DNA from: a virus
Length of the DNA stretch: 64,000 nucleotides
Virus record (IMG/VR): IMGVR_UViG_3300035670_000085
Coordinates: 1 to 64,000 of that record
Strand: one strand, 5' to 3'
Shown piece after piece: positions 35,215 through 42,885 of the stretch (its first letter is position 1; every line of letters begins with the position of its first letter). A program made the position numbers and the translations under genes. The notes beneath the pieces are model-generated. The model had not been told where the DNA came from and ran no database searches. It was given only the letters and a program-made list of their open reading frames with translations.

Positions 35215-35700
35215 ATGAGAAAATTAAAAACAAAAAAAGAAATAGATTGTTATATAAAGACATTAGAACACAAAGAACAAGTTGCAGATATTATGGATGT
35301 ATTTGCACAAGTTATTCGAAAAAGAGGTTTAACTCACGATAATTCTAAATTAGAAGATCCAGAATTTGAAGGATTTGTAGAATATACTCCATTATTGGCA
35401 CAAACGACTTATGGTAGTGAAGAATATCAAAAATATTTAAATGATTTAAAACCGACATTAGATGCGCATTATTCCCGAAATCGCCACCACCCGGAATTTT
35501 ATGCTAATGGTGTTCGTGATATGTCCCTTGTTGATCTTCTTGAAATGTTTGCAGATTGGTATGCTTCTTGTAAAAGACAAAATGATGGTAATATACGATT
35601 GTCTATTGAAAAGAATCGTGAAAGATTTGGATATTCAAAAGATTTAGAACAAATATTTATTAACACTATAGAACTTATAGAAAATCTCAAAGAGGAATGA
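35215..35700 (+). CDS. DUF5662-family protein
   Basis: 161 aa. Motifs THDNSKLEDPEF, HYSRNRHHPEFY and MSLVDLLEMFADWYASCKR are those of DUF5662, common in large phages. The spaced His and Asp residues suggest an HD-like metal site, but no activity is established. It starts 3 bases after the portal gene. Confidence 0.75.
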   Translation: MRKLKTKKEIDCYIKTLEHKEQVADIMDVFAQVIRKRGLTHDNSKLEDPEFEGFVEYTPLLAQTTYGSEEYQKYLNDLKPTLDAHYSRNRHHPEFYANGVRDMSLVDLLEMFADWYASCKRQNDGNIRLSIEKNRERFGYSKDLEQIFINTIELIENLKEE

Positions 35701-35704
35701 TTTT

Positions 35705-35848
35705 ATGGAAACAAATGAAATGAAAGTTGTTGTTAATGGTAGAGAGATAACATTGCAAGAACTTGAAGAATTAAAAAACAATCCCCGTAAACGCTTGAAA
35801 AAATTGACAGAAAATACATATACAGTATTAGAAAAACTCGAAGGATAA
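35705..35848 (+). CDS. Small hypothetical protein
   Basis: 47 aa, METNEMKVVVNGREITLQEL at the N-terminus. It starts 4 bases after the DUF5662 gene with AGAGG upstream. Probably a small beta-alpha domain with a basic tail; not recognised. Confidence 0.55.
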   Translation: METNEMKVVVNGREITLQELEELKNNPRKRLKKLTENTYTVLEKLEG

Positions 35849-35919
35849 AAAAGTTATAAATTATTTCCGATTTGTTTATATATTATATTATATAAATAAT
35901 TTAAAGGAGTGTTTCAAAT

Positions 35920-36312
35920 ATGAAAATGTCCGATGCTTGTGAATTGGATTTTTTTGAACAAATTTGCACAGTATCTAAGAAAGATAAAGAAACTGTACGT
36001 GATATTTTAAGATCCATTTTAATGGTAACTACTGCTAATCTTTATTTTGATAAAACGGAAATTGTAATACCTTATTTGTGTAAATTAAATATTAAATATG
36101 AAGATGCAATTCGTATAAATAAAAAAACTTCAAAATGTTGGAGCACAACTGATATATCAATAACAGCAGAACCATTAACTGCACTAATAAAAGAAATTGT
36201 AGCCTTAAATGAAGGAGACGATCCAGAATCATTGCAACATCTTGATAATAGTATTGCTATGAAAATGTCTCAACTTTTGGAGGTTGTTGACGATGGGGAA
36301 GAAAAAAAATAA
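35920..36312 (+). CDS. Hypothetical protein, weak HU-like pattern
   Basis: 130 aa. VSKKDKETVRDILRSIL followed by KTEIVIPYLCKLNIKYED resembles the two helices and first strand of HU/IHF-like proteins, but the DNA-binding arm is not evident, so this is weak. AAGGAG is 10 bases upstream, after an AT-rich TATATATTATATTATATAAAT that could be a promoter. The last 20 bases overlap the next gene. Confidence 0.5.
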   Translation: MKMSDACELDFFEQICTVSKKDKETVRDILRSILMVTTANLYFDKTEIVIPYLCKLNIKYEDAIRINKKTSKCWSTTDISITAEPLTALIKEIVALNEGDDPESLQHLDNSIAMKMSQLLEVVDDGEEKK

Positions 36313-36505
36313 AGACTTAGTTCACAGAGTTGCTGTTTTAATATCAAAAAAATTAACTAAGGCAGATTGGATGGCTTCTTTCTGGGATGAAATAGATGAG
36401 ATAAAGGATAAAGATGTTATTACAGAACGTAAAAAATTATTACAACTTTCTGGGGAAATAATAAGATTGGTTAGACTAGAAATAGATAAAGAAAATGAGA
36501 AATAA
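36293..36505 (+). CDS. Small helical protein
   Basis: 70 aa from ATG 36293 (GGAGG upstream within the previous gene). Begins MGKKKNKDLVHRVAVLISKK; helical and charged throughout. Overlap with the preceding gene suggests coupling. Not recognised. Confidence 0.55.
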   Translation: MGKKKNKDLVHRVAVLISKKLTKADWMASFWDEIDEIKDKDVITERKKLLQLSGEIIRLVRLEIDKENEK

Positions 36506-36527
36506 ATTTTAATGGAGAAAATATAAT

Positions 36528-36725
36528 ATGAAAGATGGTTATAAACAACTTGAAGAATTTAAAGCAGGTAAAAGAAAATATTTAAAATATGCTTGGAGAG
36601 AAAAAGCTATTTCTTTTTCTTTTTTACCTAAATTTGCTCATGTTAGGGTTCAAAAAACAGAAAGTTATTCCCTTCAATTTTTAAAATGGAATTTTCGTTT
36701 AGTATATATGAAAAATGAGAAATAA
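36528..36725 (+). CDS. Small hypothetical protein
   Basis: 65 aa with Lys and Phe-rich segments (KAGKRKYLKYAWREKAISF). The C-terminal YSLQFLKWNFRLVYMKNEK loosely resembles the ending of the next protein (FSFHWGNIGYDIILWKNK), so they may be distant paralogues. ATGGAG upstream. Confidence 0.5.
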   Translation: MKDGYKQLEEFKAGKRKYLKYAWREKAISFSFLPKFAHVRVQKTESYSLQFLKWNFRLVYMKNEK

Positions 36726-36915
36726 AATATTCAATATGAGAAAGAAAAAGAAAAAGAAATTTAAAATTGACCATACTGTTTTTTATAGCTTTGGTTTCTA
36801 TCTATTTCCAACTATTATTGTAGAAAAAATATCTTGTATAGATGCAAATGGAATAGAATTTTCTTTTCATTGGGGTAATATTGGGTATGACATAATATTG
36901 TGGAAAAATAAATGA
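36715..36915 (+). CDS. Small hypothetical protein
   Basis: 66 aa, overlaps the previous gene by 11 bases. Basic N-terminus (MRKKKKKKFKID) then aromatic strands. A second ATG at 36736 near the Lys run is an alternative start. Not recognised. Confidence 0.45.
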   Translation: MRNKIFNMRKKKKKKFKIDHTVFYSFGFYLFPTIIVEKISCIDANGIEFSFHWGNIGYDIILWKNK

Positions 36916-37277
36916 AATATTTGATTTGTAAACAAGATGCATATGACACTATCAATTATATCACTGATGATATGTCTATGCCAGATGATATGGAATACAA
37001 AGATTTTTTAAACTATGTCCGACCTTATGTTATTGAAAATTGGGAACAATTTGTAAAAGAATTAAATTGTTTTAAAGTATTGCATATAGAATATCCAGAA
37101 GGAACATGGACGATAAAAGAAGATAAAAGAACATACACTGATTTTTCAAAAGAAGAATTATATAAATTAAATGATACTACTAATAAAAAAGAACCAACTA
37201 CATTCGAGAAGGTGAGAGATGAAAAAGTTCAGAAAGGAAAACAATTTTTACAACGATTTGGACGACATAAACGATGA
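36912..37277 (+). CDS. Hypothetical protein
   Basis: 121 aa. Acidic first half (DDMSMPDDMEYKDFLNYV), basic C-terminus (KGKQFLQRFGRHKR). Starts in a 4-base overlap and itself overlaps the next gene by 59 bases, an unusually long overlap here. Not recognised. Confidence 0.55.
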   Translation: MKYLICKQDAYDTINYITDDMSMPDDMEYKDFLNYVRPYVIENWEQFVKELNCFKVLHIEYPEGTWTIKEDKRTYTDFSKEELYKLNDTTNKKEPTTFEKVRDEKVQKGKQFLQRFGRHKR

Positions 37278-37548
37278 TAATTTTGATATCGTTTTATCAG
37301 ATTTTGAAGAAGAAGAATATGATTTAAGTGGTATTGGGCTTGAAGGATTCTTTTTATCTGTAGAACAGTATAATAATTATTTGTGGTCTGAAGATGGATT
37401 TTCTTTTAGTTTTGAAAATTATGAAGAATTAAAACGATATTTAAATGTAATCGATGATTGTTTTGTTATTTATGACGAAGATGATATGGAATGTAGAATG
37501 ACTGAAGATCAACTTGATAATATTAAACATATTTTAAAAGGAGAATAG
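37219..37548 (+). CDS. Acidic hypothetical protein
   Basis: 109 aa, very acidic (DDINDDNFDIV, DFEEEEYD, YDEDDMECRM). GGTGAGAG before the ATG is a good ribosome site inside the preceding gene. Acidity suggests a DNA mimic or protein-binding role, but nothing more can be shown. Confidence 0.6.
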   Translation: MKKFRKENNFYNDLDDINDDNFDIVLSDFEEEEYDLSGIGLEGFFLSVEQYNNYLWSEDGFSFSFENYEELKRYLNVIDDCFVIYDEDDMECRMTEDQLDNIKHILKGE

Positions 37549-37550
37549 AT

Positions 37551-37694
37551 ATGATAGTTTTTCTTATATTGCTTTTAATACTTCAAATATATTTAATTTA
37601 TGCTGGTATTAAAAATAAAGATTATATATTTATTCTTATAAATATGGCTTCTGCTATATATAATATATTTATAATGTATCAATATTTTTTGTAA
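37551..37694 (+). CDS. Small two-pass membrane protein
   Basis: 47 aa, MIVFLILLLILQIYLIYAG then FILINMASAIYNIFIMYQYF. AGGAGA precedes the ATG in the end of the acidic gene. Its size would fit a holin-like or envelope protein, but no family is recognisable. Confidence 0.55.
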   Translation: MIVFLILLLILQIYLIYAGIKNKDYIFILINMASAIYNIFIMYQYFL

Positions 37695-37703
37695 GTGGTT
37701 ACA

Positions 37704-37717
37704 TACTAATAAATAGA
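37704..37717 (+). promoter_or_regulatory. Late-type promoter motif upstream of structured RNA
   Basis: TACTAATAAATAGA, one or two bases off the recurrent motif. No gene follows for 230 bases; it faces the structured RNA ending at 37894. Confidence 0.55.
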
Positions 37718-37894
37718 AATGCCAAAAAACTTATGATTTAATAATTAATTCACAAGTAATCGCATTTCTAAATAGTATACCCTCTATGCCTCCGTTTAAA
37801 TTTGTTAAACATGCACAATTTAGGGGGTCTTTGGGATCTGGTAACAGGATGACCCGTGAAGCGTAAGACTGCGCAATCTTACGCTTCTTTTTTT
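37715..37894 (+). ncRNA. Candidate structured non-coding RNA
   Basis: About 180 bases with no supported reading frame, between a late promoter and a strong terminator. Pairings seen by eye: AGAAATGC (37715-37722) with GCATTTCT (37762-37769); GTTTAA (37794-37799) with TTAAAC (37805-37810); GGGTC (37825-37829) with GACCC (37851-37855), enclosing CTG-GTAA-CAG capped by a GNRA tetraloop; then the terminator stem. CCCT at 37780 can also pair with AGGG near 37822. GC content is higher than in the flanking genes. Function unknown; the exact 5' end is uncertain because the first stem touches the promoter. Confidence 0.55.
37858..37894 (+). terminator. Strong rho-independent terminator
   Basis: GAAGCGTAAGA pairs perfectly with TCTTACGCTTC (11 bp) around an 8-base loop, followed by seven T, A and more T. 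It ends the candidate RNA and insulates the next late promoter. Confidence 0.92.
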
Positions 37895-37902
37895 ATTTTT
37901 TA

Positions 37903-37916
37903 TACTAATAAATATA
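37903..37916 (+). promoter_or_regulatory. Late-type promoter motif
   Basis: TACTAATAAATATA, exact copy, 9 bases after the terminator and 29 bases before ATG 37946. Confidence 0.65.
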
Positions 37917-37945
37917 TAGAATAGTTTTATAATATGGTGGCAAAT

Positions 37946-39046
37946 ATGCCTATTACGAAAGATGATGTTCTCTCTCTCCTTCCAGATAAAAATGACTATC
38001 GTCCTGGTTTACAATTAAAAAAAGACTTAGGACTTGAATTATTTCAAAATGTTGTTATTCAAAAAGCTATAAATTTTCCTATACCATTATATGTTGTAAC
38101 TTATAATTCAAGATATCCAGAACGTGCTATTTTTTACAGTAAAGTAAAAGCTATAAAAACGTCTTTAATAACAAAATTAAAACAATATGGTGTCGCTAAT
38201 AAATTTAAAGAATTAAGATTAACCCCACCAATCGATTTAAATTATTTTAATAGTCGTTTAAGAACAAATTCAATGATTTTTTGTCGGGATATGTGCGGGG
38301 AACAATTCAGAGACGATAAGATGTTCCAACGAATAAATGAAAGTTTGATTGAAGTAAAAAAAGATACAAGAAATTATTGTATATTTACTGGAAAAATTTT
38401 AGAAGGTATTATTCGTCCAAATAAATATACAAACGAAATATCTGCAATAGTTAAAAGAAATTCAAATTTGTTATCACAGAATGATAATGAAAATAATATA
38501 ATTTTTTTATTGAATTCATTATTATATAATAAATATAAAATTCATTTTATATATGATGAGAATTCAAATAGAAATCTTCCTATATCAATCGCAGCATATA
38601 ATTATAAAAATAATGATATTGAAGTAGGAATAACTGACACTTTACTTAATAATACAAAAGATAACGGCATATTAAAACAATTATTTGAACAAATAGAATT
38701 GATTATTGGTCACGAAATAATCCACAGATTACAATTTGGTCAAAATAAAATTAAAAAACTTATGAACAAATACAATGTTGAAAATATTGATGATTTAAAT
38801 CAAGTTAGGAAGTACCTCTCCGATAAAGATGAAATAATGGCTTATGCTTGGCAGATAGTAGAATTTTTTAAAGTACATGATTATTCAAAAGAAAAAATAA
38901 AAACTCTATTGCAAAGTAACCATCTTGATAATGAAAAATATCAATACGAACCCTTATATTATTACCATAAAGTATTTACAATAAATGACACACCTTTGAA
39001 ACTATTGTATAAATATATGTACTCTTATTTAGATATAGAAGGTTGA
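37946..39046 (+). CDS. Putative HExxH metallopeptidase, late-expressed
   Basis: 366 aa from ATG 37946. An in-frame ATG at 37934 is possible, but GGTGG 5 bases before 37946 is a good ribosome site and the next gene uses the same arrangement. Near residue 265 is ELIIGHEIIHRLQFG (HExxH), and DEIMAYAWQIVEFF follows about 45 residues later with a possible third ligand Glu. N-terminal MPITKDDVLSLLPDK. No signal peptide. A virion-associated protease is possible. It heads the transcript that leads into the tagged cluster. Confidence 0.6.
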   Translation: MPITKDDVLSLLPDKNDYRPGLQLKKDLGLELFQNVVIQKAINFPIPLYVVTYNSRYPERAIFYSKVKAIKTSLITKLKQYGVANKFKELRLTPPIDLNYFNSRLRTNSMIFCRDMCGEQFRDDKMFQRINESLIEVKKDTRNYCIFTGKILEGIIRPNKYTNEISAIVKRNSNLLSQNDNENNIIFLLNSLLYNKYKIHFIYDENSNRNLPISIAAYNYKNNDIEVGITDTLLNNTKDNGILKQLFEQIELIIGHEIIHRLQFGQNKIKKLMNKYNVENIDDLNQVRKYLSDKDEIMAYAWQIVEFFKVHDYSKEKIKTLLQSNHLDNEKYQYEPLYYYHKVFTINDTPLKLLYKYMYSYLDIEG

Positions 39047-39096
39047 GGACGATTGCCTATTTTAGATAATTAGTTATATTACATATGGTGGTAGTT

Positions 39097-39561
39097 ATGC
39101 AGTTATTAATAGCATTCTTATTTAGGGCCGCTATTTACGTTTTATTCGGGTGGGGATTAGAGATATTAGCTACTTCTATAAGTAAAGTTTTTACTAAAGG
39201 ATGGAATGAAGATACAAAATTATTAAATGGCGATGTTAGTGTATGGATGGCTCCAGTATATGGAGTATTTATATTTTTTTGTTTTGAACCCTTACATAAT
39301 CTAATAAGTTTCTTACCAGTCTATATTCGTTTTGCTATTTGGGGATTTTGTTTCATGGGTGTTGAATTTATAACTGGTTTAGTTTATGATAAAGTCTTTG
39401 GTATTCGACCTTGGAATTATGATAATGATGATGGAAATATCTGTGGTTATACAAAATGGTCCCTTTTTAGTTACTGGGCGTGGGCAGCATTTTGGTTGGA
39501 GTCTTTAAGCATGATTTTAATATATGCAACTCCTACAATATGTAAATATTTTGGATATTAA
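39097..39561 (+). CDS. CmpB-like four-helix membrane protein (PF06541-type)
   Basis: 154 aa from ATG 39097 (GGTGG upstream); in-frame ATG 39085 is less likely. Hydrophobic helices with FRAAIYVLFGWGLEILATS, VSVWMAPVYGVFIFF, FMGVEFITGLVYDKVFGIR and WNYDND...ICGYTKWSLFSYWAW follow the pattern of the bacterial PF06541 family (GW-x-E, P-x-YG, EF-x-TG, WDY). Host-derived membrane genes are unusual in a late phage operon. Function is unknown; envelope modification or lysis timing are guesses. Confidence 0.6.
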   Translation: MQLLIAFLFRAAIYVLFGWGLEILATSISKVFTKGWNEDTKLLNGDVSVWMAPVYGVFIFFCFEPLHNLISFLPVYIRFAIWGFCFMGVEFITGLVYDKVFGIRPWNYDNDDGNICGYTKWSLFSYWAWAAFWLESLSMILIYATPTICKYFGY

Positions 39562-39564
39562 AAA

Positions 39565-39849
39565 ATGAAACGTTATAAATCATTATTAGAAGATGATAAA
39601 AATAAACGATTTGCTTTACTTCTTTCTGATATGAAACATAGTCGTGGTTCATTTAAATATTTTGATACTGAAAAAGAAGCAGTTGATTTTGTTAAGAAAC
39701 TACACAGCCAAAATAAACTTATGAGATATGTAGAAATAGAATTGCTTGATAGAAGTATTAAAGATTATCAAAGTCCTAAATATAGTAGAGTATTGTGGGA
39801 TGGATTACATAATGAATTATATGTTAGAGGATATTTGGAGAGAATATAA
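39565..39849 (+). CDS. Tagged protein 1 of the capsid-targeting cluster
   Basis: 94 aa, starts MKRYKSLLEDD, with Glu at position 9. The remainder (FALLLSDMKHSRGSFKYFD, then EKEAVDFVKKLHSQNK) is a small alpha/beta domain, not recognised. First member of the run of tagged genes and directly follows the membrane gene. Confidence 0.7.
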   Translation: MKRYKSLLEDDKNKRFALLLSDMKHSRGSFKYFDTEKEAVDFVKKLHSQNKLMRYVEIELLDRSIKDYQSPKYSRVLWDGLHNELYVRGYLERI

Positions 39850-39868
39850 TAAATAAGAGGTTATCGTC

Positions 39869-40009
39869 ATGGGTAAAAATCCTTCAGAAGCAAATAAAAA
39901 AGAAACTCCTAAATGGAAAACAACTATAGTTATTTCTCATTATATAAAACCTAATGGGGCATGGGGAAAAAGAACTACAGAAATACGTGAAGAGGTTATT
40001 AAAAAATGA
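39869..40009 (+). CDS. Small untagged protein within the tagged cluster
   Basis: 46 aa, MGKNPSEANKKETPKWKTTI at the N-terminus, ending REEVIKK. AAGAGG before the ATG; ATGA overlap with the next tagged gene. Basic. Not recognised. Confidence 0.55.
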   Translation: MGKNPSEANKKETPKWKTTIVISHYIKPNGAWGKRTTEIREEVIKK

Positions 40010-40509
40010 GACGATATAAACCGCTGTTTGAAAAAGTTGATTTAGAAAAAAAAGATTATCATGTTAGAGAATGGGATGAAGATTCTCGTGATACATGGGA
40101 ATATCTTCTTTCTAAATATGAAAACTGGGATCAAGCTAATAAAGATGGTATGGGAAGTCTTTATAATACTTTAGAAAAAAGTTTTATAAGTAATGGTGAT
40201 GTTGCAAAGGAATTACTAAAATCTAATAGACAAAATAAAAATTATTTAAATGTTGGTGATGTTCTTTATTTTAAATATATAAACGCTTCAATAATGGGAA
40301 GAAATCCTTTGGATAATAAAGGTATAAAAGAGTTTAAAAAAAATGCATATGTAATTGTGACAGAAGTGAATTTAGAATCTAAAGTTTATGGGTTTAATAA
40401 AAGCAATAAAAACAAAACAATATTAGGAAATACTTTTTATTATAAAATAAGCGATATAAATGAGTTATTAGAAAAACGAGAAGGAAAATCAATAGAAGTA
40501 ATTTATTAA
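40006..40509 (+). CDS. Tagged protein 2
   Basis: 167 aa, starts MRRYKPLFEKVD. After the tag comes a charged helical segment, then a beta-rich part (LNVGDVLYFKYINASIMG, KNAYVIVTEVNLESKVYGF). No family recognised. Both flanks are within 4 bases of neighbours. Confidence 0.7.
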   Translation: MRRYKPLFEKVDLEKKDYHVREWDEDSRDTWEYLLSKYENWDQANKDGMGSLYNTLEKSFISNGDVAKELLKSNRQNKNYLNVGDVLYFKYINASIMGRNPLDNKGIKEFKKNAYVIVTEVNLESKVYGFNKSNKNKTILGNTFYYKISDINELLEKREGKSIEVIY

Positions 40510-40511
40510 TT

Positions 40512-40811
40512 ATGAAACGTTATAAAAAATTATTTGAATCACAAACTTATCATTCAATAGCTTACAGAGATATTGAAAATACAAGATATAAATCTATAAA
40601 ACCATATAGAGAATATCTTATTATTACTTCTGAAAGTAAAATAGAAAAAGATGGAAATATGATTTGTTATGATAACATTAAATTATATACTAAAGAAAAT
40701 TATGCATCTAAAAAAATATCTAACAAAATGATTTTAGTTGATGTAAAAAATATGTGCATTGATATTAAAAGAGACCATTGGATATTTAAAAATGAGGATA
40801 TAAATATATGA
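40512..40811 (+). CDS. Tagged protein 3
   Basis: 99 aa, starts MKRYKKLFESQTYHS. The body is a small beta-rich domain (YREYLIITSESKIEKDGNMI). Ends in a 4-base overlap. Not recognised. Confidence 0.7.
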   Translation: MKRYKKLFESQTYHSIAYRDIENTRYKSIKPYREYLIITSESKIEKDGNMICYDNIKLYTKENYASKKISNKMILVDVKNMCIDIKRDHWIFKNEDINI

Positions 40812-41239
40812 AACGGTATAAACCCTTACTTAGAGAGGAAAATTCACTATCGCAATTAGATAAACCAGAATTAGTAGATAAATTATTTCAATATTTTAAA
40901 GAGAATCCGTATCCACTTGACCACGAAGGATTCCATAAATTTGCTGAATCTCTTGGTATGGAAGCAGATGATTTAGAAATCTATGGTTGGGCAATTATTA
41001 GCTGTTTTGTTACTGGTGGAAATTTTAATAAGTCTGGTAAGAAAGAAGAAGATTTTGATTCTAAAGAAATTGAGATTGGAATTGATATTGAAAAAGAGCA
41101 TACCGACTATACTAATGAAAATCCTGTTGTAAAACGTATTGCAAATTTTATGCAAAAAAGAATTGCAAAAGATCATCTTTCAGAATTTTCAAATTATTAT
41201 ACTTTGTTAAAAGAAATGGAAAAAAATGCAAAAAAATAA
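40808..41239 (+). CDS. Tagged protein 4, DUF5661 family
   Basis: 143 aa, starts MKRYKPLLREEN. From residue 30 it follows the DUF5661 pattern: PYPLDHEGFHKFAESLGM, IGIDIEKEHTDYT and KDHLSEFSNYYTLLKEME. The E-H-T and D-H-L motifs suggest a helical metal-binding or DNA-binding fold; the function of the family is unknown. This shows the tag is fused to recognisable, separate protein families. Confidence 0.75.
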   Translation: MKRYKPLLREENSLSQLDKPELVDKLFQYFKENPYPLDHEGFHKFAESLGMEADDLEIYGWAIISCFVTGGNFNKSGKKEEDFDSKEIEIGIDIEKEHTDYTNENPVVKRIANFMQKRIAKDHLSEFSNYYTLLKEMEKNAKK

Positions 41240-41246
41240 TAATATA

Positions 41247-41260
41247 TACTAATAAATATA
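41247..41260 (+). promoter_or_regulatory. Late-type promoter motif inside the tagged cluster
   Basis: TACTAATAAATATA, exact copy, 26 bases before ATG 41287; AAAGAGG lies between. Confidence 0.65.
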
Positions 41261-41286
41261 TAACAATAAAAAAGAGGTAATTGATC

Positions 41287-41604
41287 ATGTATAGAAGTGT
41301 ATTTGAAGAAAGCAATGGTAAAAGAAAAATGAATGAAGCTGTAGTATTTTCTATTAGCACAATAGACGATGCTTTTGAAGCTATTCAAAAATGTGTTGCA
41401 TTGATAATTGAAAAGAAAAAATCCAGCATGGCTATGATGCTTCCTAGAATAGCTGAAGCAGTAATGAACGGAATTAAAGATGCACTTGGAAATATCTATA
41501 GTGATCCTAACAAAATTGAATCTGTTAAAAAACAAATAGTAGCTAAATTTATTCGTTTCTTTAAACAAGATGCAGTTAGTGCTCCAGAAGAACCAATGAT
41601 GTAG
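41287..41604 (+). CDS. Tagged protein 5 (shortened tag)
   Basis: 105 aa from ATG 41287 (GAGG upstream; the in-frame TTG at 41281 is not needed). It starts MYRSVFEESNGK, the tag lacking the leading KR. The rest is helical (VFSISTIDDAFEAIQKCVAL, MAMMLPRIAEAVMNGIKDAL) with an acidic-proline tail. Preceded by a late promoter. Not recognised. Confidence 0.65.
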   Translation: MYRSVFEESNGKRKMNEAVVFSISTIDDAFEAIQKCVALIIEKKKSSMAMMLPRIAEAVMNGIKDALGNIYSDPNKIESVKKQIVAKFIRFFKQDAVSAPEEPMM

Positions 41605-41612
41605 TATTAAGT

Positions 41613-41882
41613 ATGAAACGATACATTAGTATTTTTAAAGAATCTGGAACTGGTAATTACGCACCAAGTAGCATTCTTTTTAAAACAGATGAAGAGTTTA
41701 ATAGGGCAGTGGAATTGTTAAGTTCTCTTAATTTTCAATTTAAACCAGATTTCTATATAAGAAAAAATGGTAATATTTCTGGGTATAGTAAAAATTATTT
41801 AAGTTTTACATACTCTAAAGATTGGACTAAACTTGTTAAACTTCTTCAAAAAAATAATGTAGATTTCAAACAAATAAAATGA
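41613..41882 (+). CDS. Tagged protein 6
   Basis: 89 aa, starts MKRYISIFKESGTG. A small alpha/beta domain follows (EEFNRAVELLSSLNFQF, KDWTKLVKLLQKNNVDFK). ATGA overlap with the 33-aa gene. Not recognised. Confidence 0.7.
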   Translation: MKRYISIFKESGTGNYAPSSILFKTDEEFNRAVELLSSLNFQFKPDFYIRKNGNISGYSKNYLSFTYSKDWTKLVKLLQKNNVDFKQIK

Positions 41883-41980
41883 GGCGATACAAACCATTAT
41901 TTGAATATATGACTCCTTCCGAAAGGAAAGGAGCTTTTCTACATGGTCAAACTAATTTAGGAAAGATGGTAATGAAATGA
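41879..41980 (+). CDS. Tagged micropeptide, 33 aa
   Basis: Starts MRRYKPLFEYMTPSERKG and ends GKMVMK. ATGA overlaps with both neighbours (41879-41882 and 41977-41980) show it is a real translated link. After removal of the tag only about 24 residues remain, so it may be a decayed member or a packaged peptide. Confidence 0.6.
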   Translation: MRRYKPLFEYMTPSERKGAFLHGQTNLGKMVMK

Positions 41981-42216
41981 AAAGATACAAAAGTATATTT
42001 AAAGAATCAAAAGAAGATGTTATAAAACGAGCATTAAATTTTGCAGATTCTGGCTCATTTCCTGTTAATAGAAAAGTATTTCGTTTTATGATGTATTTAA
42101 ATGATGAACAATTTGATATTGAAGAAATTAAGCAATTAGCATGTGAATTCTATAAAATACATAGAAGTAAAGTAGAAGGAATATTTAAAGAAGTTGAAAG
42201 ATTAGAAAAAATATGA
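41977..42216 (+). CDS. Tagged protein 7
   Basis: 79 aa, starts MKRYKSIFKESKED. All-helical remainder (VIKRALNFADSGSF, EEIKQLACEFYKIHRSKVEG). ATGA overlaps on both sides. Not recognised. Confidence 0.7.
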   Translation: MKRYKSIFKESKEDVIKRALNFADSGSFPVNRKVFRFMMYLNDEQFDIEEIKQLACEFYKIHRSKVEGIFKEVERLEKI

Positions 42217-42884
42217 AAAGATACAAACAACTTTTTAAAGAAGATCATGAACATTGGATAGATATAAAATTTTCTGATATAGAAAAGTTGGAAGAAGAAC
42301 TTCATCTTGCAGATTTTAAAAAACATGCTGGTGCTTCTGATTTTACAAAAGATTGGATAGAAATAAGACGTAAGATAAAAGGACCAGGAAACAAATCAGC
42401 TAAATTACATTCACTAAAGGTAAATCGTAAGGACGATTACGTTATTTTTGTATTTAAATCATCACCAACATATTCCGGATTAGAAAAATCAGTCAATGTT
42501 AAATCTATGACATGGAATGGAAAAGTTAAAGCTTATACCGAAATGATAAAAATAAATGACTTCTTCAAATTGGCAGAAACTAAACCAGGATATGTTGAAA
42601 AAGAAATGACTTGGAAAGAAATAAAAGAAATTCTTTCTGTTGCGCCGATTTCGGTCTCCTGCAATTGCGGAAGTTTCACCTATCAAGGATTGTCTTATTA
42701 TTTGACACAATTAGAGGGAACAATTTTTCCAAATAATATAGAACCGAAGCGATGGAATAAATACCATGATAAAGGAAATGATATAGGATTGCTTTGTAAA
42801 CATTTATCAATGATTTTTAATAGCATAGATTTCTTTTTATCTAACTTTACAAGTATGATAAATAAATATATTCAGGGTAAATAA
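42213..42884 (+). CDS. Tagged protein 8 with SWIM-like zinc motif
   Basis: 223 aa, starts MKRYKQLFKEDHEH. The C-terminal half has SVSCNCGSFTYQGLSYYLT and GLLCKHLSMIFNSIDFF: C-x-C followed by C-x-H, the SWIM-type zinc ligand set, which in other proteins binds DNA or protein. The N-terminal half contains a strand-rich ELADFKKHAGASDFTKDWI region. Function unknown; packaging with DNA would suit a nucleic-acid binding role. Confidence 0.7.
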   Translation: MKRYKQLFKEDHEHWIDIKFSDIEKLEEELHLADFKKHAGASDFTKDWIEIRRKIKGPGNKSAKLHSLKVNRKDDYVIFVFKSSPTYSGLEKSVNVKSMTWNGKVKAYTEMIKINDFFKLAETKPGYVEKEMTWKEIKEILSVAPISVSCNCGSFTYQGLSYYLTQLEGTIFPNNIEPKRWNKYHDKGNDIGLLCKHLSMIFNSIDFFLSNFTSMINKYIQGK

Positions 42885-42885
42885 C

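Noticed and set aside
37715-37894. A tRNA gene in the structured intergenic region
   Set aside because: No cloverleaf with anticodon stem, T-loop or acceptor end can be drawn; the last stem is a terminator.
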